This document shows, in pieces, positions 62,041 through 64,000 of a stretch of DNA of 64,000 nt. Numbering within the stretch: position 1 is the stretch's first letter; every line of letters begins with the position of its first letter. Source of the stretch: Thermus altitudinis (GTDB lineage Bacteria > Deinococcota > Deinococci > Deinococcales > Thermaceae); contig NZ_JAKTNQ010000013.1 of NCBI RefSeq assembly GCF_022760835.1, positions 1-64,000 on the forward strand, in the 5' to 3' direction. Position numbers and translations under genes: made by a program. The notes under the pieces are model-generated. The model worked only from the letters and a program-made list of their open reading frames with translations. It was not told the origin of the DNA and searched no databases.

Positions 62041-63603
62041 TCAGTCCAGGTACTCGTAGGCCACCAGGGTCAGGAACTCCAGGAACTCCTCGGAGAGGAC
62101 CAGCTTGTCCAGGATTTCCTCGGCTTCCCGGTAGCGGCCAGCCTCCCGCCCTCCCAGCTTGGCCAGCTCCTCTTCCTTGATCTGTTGGTAAAGCTCGGGG
62201 GTGACCGTGCGGCCGTCCTCGAGGGTAGCCCCCCGGTGCACCCACTGCCAAAGCTGGGCCCGGCTGATCTCGGCGGTGGCGGCATCCTCCATGAGGTTGT
62301 AGATGGCGGCGGCCCCGTTGCCCAGAAGCCACTGGTTCAGGTACTGGAGGGCCACGGAGATGTTGTTGCGCAGGCCCGCCTCCGTCACCCTGCCCCCCGG
62401 GACCTCAAAGTTCAGGAGGTCCTCCGCCCTCACCTGGACGTCCTCCCGCTTCACGTGCTTCTGGTGGGGCTTATCCCCCAGGTGGCGGTCAAAGACCTCC
62501 ATGGCCACAGGCACCAGGTCGGGGTGGGCCACCCAGGTGCCGTCAAAGCCCTGGGAGGCCTCCCGCTCCTTATCGGCCCGCACCTGCTGGAAGGCCCTTT
62601 CGTTCACCTCGGGGTCCTTGCGGCTGGGGATGAAGGCGGCCATGCCCCCGATGGCGTGGGCCCCATGGATGTGGCAGGACTTCACCAGAAGCTCGGTGTA
62701 GGCCTTCATGAAAGGTACAGTCATGGTGACCTGGGCCCGGTCGGGGAAGATGGGGGCGGTGGTGGCGAACTTCTTGATACAGCTGAAGATGTAGTCCCAG
62801 CGGCCCGCGTTGAGCCCGGCGGCGTGCTCCTTGAGCTCGTAAAGGATTTCCTCCATTTCCAAGGCCGCCAGGATGGTTTCAATGAGCACCGTGGCCCGGA
62901 TGGTGCCCCGGGGGATGCCCAGGTAGTCCTGGGCGAAGTGGAAAACCTGGTTCCAAAGCCGGGCCTCCAGGTGGCTTTCCAGCTTGGGCAGGTAGAAGTA
63001 GGGGCCGCTACCCCGCCTGAGGAGCTCGTGGGCGTTGTGGAAGAAGTAAAGGCCGAAGTCAAAGAGGCTGGCCGAGATGGGTTCCCCGTCCACCCGCACG
63101 TGCTTTTCCACCAGGTGCCAGCCTCGAGGCCGGACCACCAAGGTGGCCACCTTGTCCTTAAGCCGGTACGCTTTCCCTTCGGGGCTCACGAAGTCAATCT
63201 GGCGGCGGATGGCGTCGTAGAGGTTTTTCTGCCCTTGGATCACGTTGTCCCAGGTGGGGGAGAGGGCATCCTCAAAGTCGGCCATGAAGACCTTGGCCCC
63301 GGAGTTCAGGGCGTTCACGATCATCTTGCGGTCCACGGGGCCGGTGATCTCCACCCGACGGTCCAGAAGGTCCGGGGGGGCTTCCGCCACCTGCCAGGAC
63401 CCACCCCGCACAAAGGCGGTTTCCTGGGGAAAGTCCGGCTTTTCCCCGGCCTTAAACCGTTCCCAAAGGATTTTCCTGCGCTCCAGGAGGGCCTTGCGCA
63501 CGGGGTTGAACTCCCGGTGCAGGGCCACCACGAACCTCAAGGCCTCTTCCGTGAGCACCTCCCCTAAGAGGGGATGGTCTTTAAGGATCTCCACGCCCTT
63601 CAT
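62041..63603 (-). CDS. aceB: Malate synthase A
   Basis: The 520-residue enzyme condenses glyoxylate with acetyl-CoA to malate. Family A motifs include [20 protein letters not shown] (as [13 protein letters not shown]), [14 protein letters not shown] with the catalytic Arg, [33 protein letters not shown] (Mg-binding Glu), [23 protein letters not shown]-like [15 protein letters not shown] and [14 protein letters not shown]. It is the first gene of the glycolate operon and is divergent from an IclR-type regulator. A TTGACA promoter sits at the edge of a large palindrome. Confidence 0.96.
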   Translation of the reverse strand: MKGVEILKDHPLLGEVLTEEALRFVVALHREFNPVRKALLERRKILWERFKAGEKPDFPQETAFVRGGSWQVAEAPPDLLDRRVEITGPVDRKMIVNALNSGAKVFMADFEDALSPTWDNVIQGQKNLYDAIRRQIDFVSPEGKAYRLKDKVATLVVRPRGWHLVEKHVRVDGEPISASLFDFGLYFFHNAHELLRRGSGPYFYLPKLESHLEARLWNQVFHFAQDYLGIPRGTIRATVLIETILAALEMEEILYELKEHAAGLNAGRWDYIFSCIKKFATTAPIFPDRAQVTMTVPFMKAYTELLVKSCHIHGAHAIGGMAAFIPSRKDPEVNERAFQQVRADKEREASQGFDGTWVAHPDLVPVAMEVFDRHLGDKPHQKHVKREDVQVRAEDLLNFEVPGGRVTEAGLRNNISVALQYLNQWLLGNGAAAIYNLMEDAATAEISRAQLWQWVHRGATLEDGRTVTPELYQQIKEEELAKLGGREAGRYREAEEILDKLVLSEEFLEFLTLVAYEYLD

Positions 63604-63612
63604 GGTGGCCCG

Positions 63613-63642
63613 AGCTTAAGGGGGAGGCGGGTTATTTGTCAA
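63613..63642 (-). promoter_or_regulatory. aceB-glcDEF promoter
   Basis: On the reverse strand, TTGACA (63637-63642), 18 bases and TAAGCT (63613-63618) set a start within about four bases of the aceB ATG. The -35 lies inside the left arm of the 51-bp palindrome, so the bound regulator would block it. Confidence 0.65.
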
Positions 63643-63679
63643 GAAGCAAAATGTTATTTTGCAAGTTGAAAAATAACCC
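63629..63679. promoter_or_regulatory. 51-bp interrupted palindromic operator (IclR-type)
   Basis: The dyad is centred on 63654. The outer arms are GGGTTATTT (63629-63637) and AAATAACCC (63671-63679), next come TCAA/TTGA, and the inner core is GCAAAAT-GTT-ATTTTGC. It is AT-rich in a GC-rich genome and covers the -35 boxes of both divergent promoters, so it probably governs aceB and autoregulation. Confidence 0.75.
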
Positions 63680-63694
63680 AGGGGAGGTTACCCT
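63666..63694 (+). promoter_or_regulatory. IclR-type regulator promoter
   Basis: TTGAAA (63666-63671), 17 bases and TACCCT (63689-63694) precede ATG 63702 by seven bases, giving a leaderless mRNA. The -35 lies in the right arm of the palindrome. Confidence 0.55.
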
Positions 63695-63701
63695 GAGGGG
63701 G

Positions 63702-64000
63702 ATGCCAAGACCTCGGGAAAGGGGAGCCCAAGGCACCAAGACCCTGGAGCGGGGCCTTCAGGTTTTGGAGGCCCTGGCGGAGTTGAAGGAAGCGGAGCTT
63801 TCCCCCTTAGCCAGGAGGACGGGGTTCCACAAGAGCACCCTTTACCGCTTCCTCCAGACCCTGGTTCGCCACGGCTTCGTGGAGGAGGAGGGTGGGGTGT
63901 ACCGGGTGGGCCCCAAGGCCTTTGCCGTGGGCCAGGTCTATCCGAGGCAGAACCTGCTGCTTGCGGTGCGTTCGGAGATGGAGGCCCTGGCGGCGGAAAC
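63702..64000 (+). CDS. IclR-family transcriptional regulator (partial, cut by window end)
   Basis: The visible 99 codons encode MPRPRERGAQGTKTLERG, then LQVLEALAELKEAELSPLAR (winged helix), RTGFHKSTLYRFLQTLVRHG (recognition helix with KSTLYRFL) and FVEEEGGVYRVGPKAFAVGQ, the normal start of an IclR-family protein. The effector-binding domain lies beyond the window. By position and by the shared palindrome it is the probable glyoxylate/glycolate-responsive repressor of aceB-glcDEF-glycerate kinase and of itself. Effector identity is inference. Confidence 0.88.
   Translation, partial: MPRPRERGAQGTKTLERGLQVLEALAELKEAELSPLARRTGFHKSTLYRFLQTLVRHGFVEEEGGVYRVGPKAFAVGQVYPRQNLLLAVRSEMEALAAE

Noticed and set aside
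62185-63567. A 460-codon plus-strand frame opposite aceB
   Set aside because: It is a shadow of malate synthase with Gly/Val/His-rich composition.

Overview
The window is high-GC DNA from a thermophilic bacterium of the genus Thermus. The SdrP regulator, MutS, RraA, guaB and a TmrA/TmrB-like transporter pair all closely match Thermus proteins as I remember them; the species cannot be fixed from the sequence alone. Genes are packed tightly on both strands, with many 4-base ATGA/GTGA start-stop overlaps and several overlapping convergent 3' ends. I see no insertion sequence, prophage or CRISPR array.

Layout. 1-2.1 kb: tRNA-Ile with promoter and terminator, a non-coding stretch of about 385 bases, then guaB. 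2.2-10 kb: two small unknown genes, a DUF502/secreted protein/response regulator/histidine kinase operon, sdrP with a striking palindromic operator, a nucleotidyltransferase-like pair, cutA and gyrA. 10-20 kb: aroQ divergent from a LysM-M23 peptidase, an rRNA uracil methyltransferase, a NarL-type regulator with an M20 peptidase and a DUF2229-like protein, a heterodimeric ABC exporter (tmrB-tmrA) and folC. 20-31.5 kb: a PrcB-domain lipoprotein, an oligopeptide-type ABC operon without ATPases, a complete branched-chain amino acid (Liv) ABC operon and glnA. 31.5-36 kb: an exported 5'-nucleotidase and a sulfite dehydrogenase/cytochrome c/MOSC operon. 36-48 kb: mutS-mutL, rraA, purU, an HtrA-type protease, a TAXI-TRAP transporter operon with two binding proteins, and an M50 protease with CBS domains. 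48-57 kb: an MFS exporter, upp-wecA-wecB, a small kinase divergent from a radical SAM enzyme, a beta-propeller lipoprotein of lower GC, an unknown His-rich protein and hemW. 57-64 kb: an aceB-glcDEF-glycerate kinase operon divergent from an IclR-type regulator cut by the window edge.

How the genes work together. The last region is a coherent glycolate/glyoxylate unit: GlcDEF oxidises glycolate to glyoxylate, AceB condenses it with acetyl-CoA to malate, and the kinase feeds glycerate to glycolysis. A 51-bp interrupted palindrome lies between aceB and the IclR gene. Liv transport and glutamine synthetase adjoin each other, with a TetR-type palindrome between them.

The most interesting signals are regulatory. 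About twenty genes have a TANNNT -10 box only 6-7 bases before the start codon (one, guaB, at 9), implying leaderless mRNAs. Two divergent gene pairs appear to share one symmetric -10 element (TATAGTA and TAGGATA) with predicted start sites about 19 bp apart. Four operons that begin with an exported protein gene carry a strong hairpin directly after that gene. I did not find a clearly new multi-gene system; the best unknown-function leads are the nucleotidyltransferase/75-aa pair, the M20 peptidase/DUF2229-like pair and the 129-aa protein with an HxHxHxH strand.
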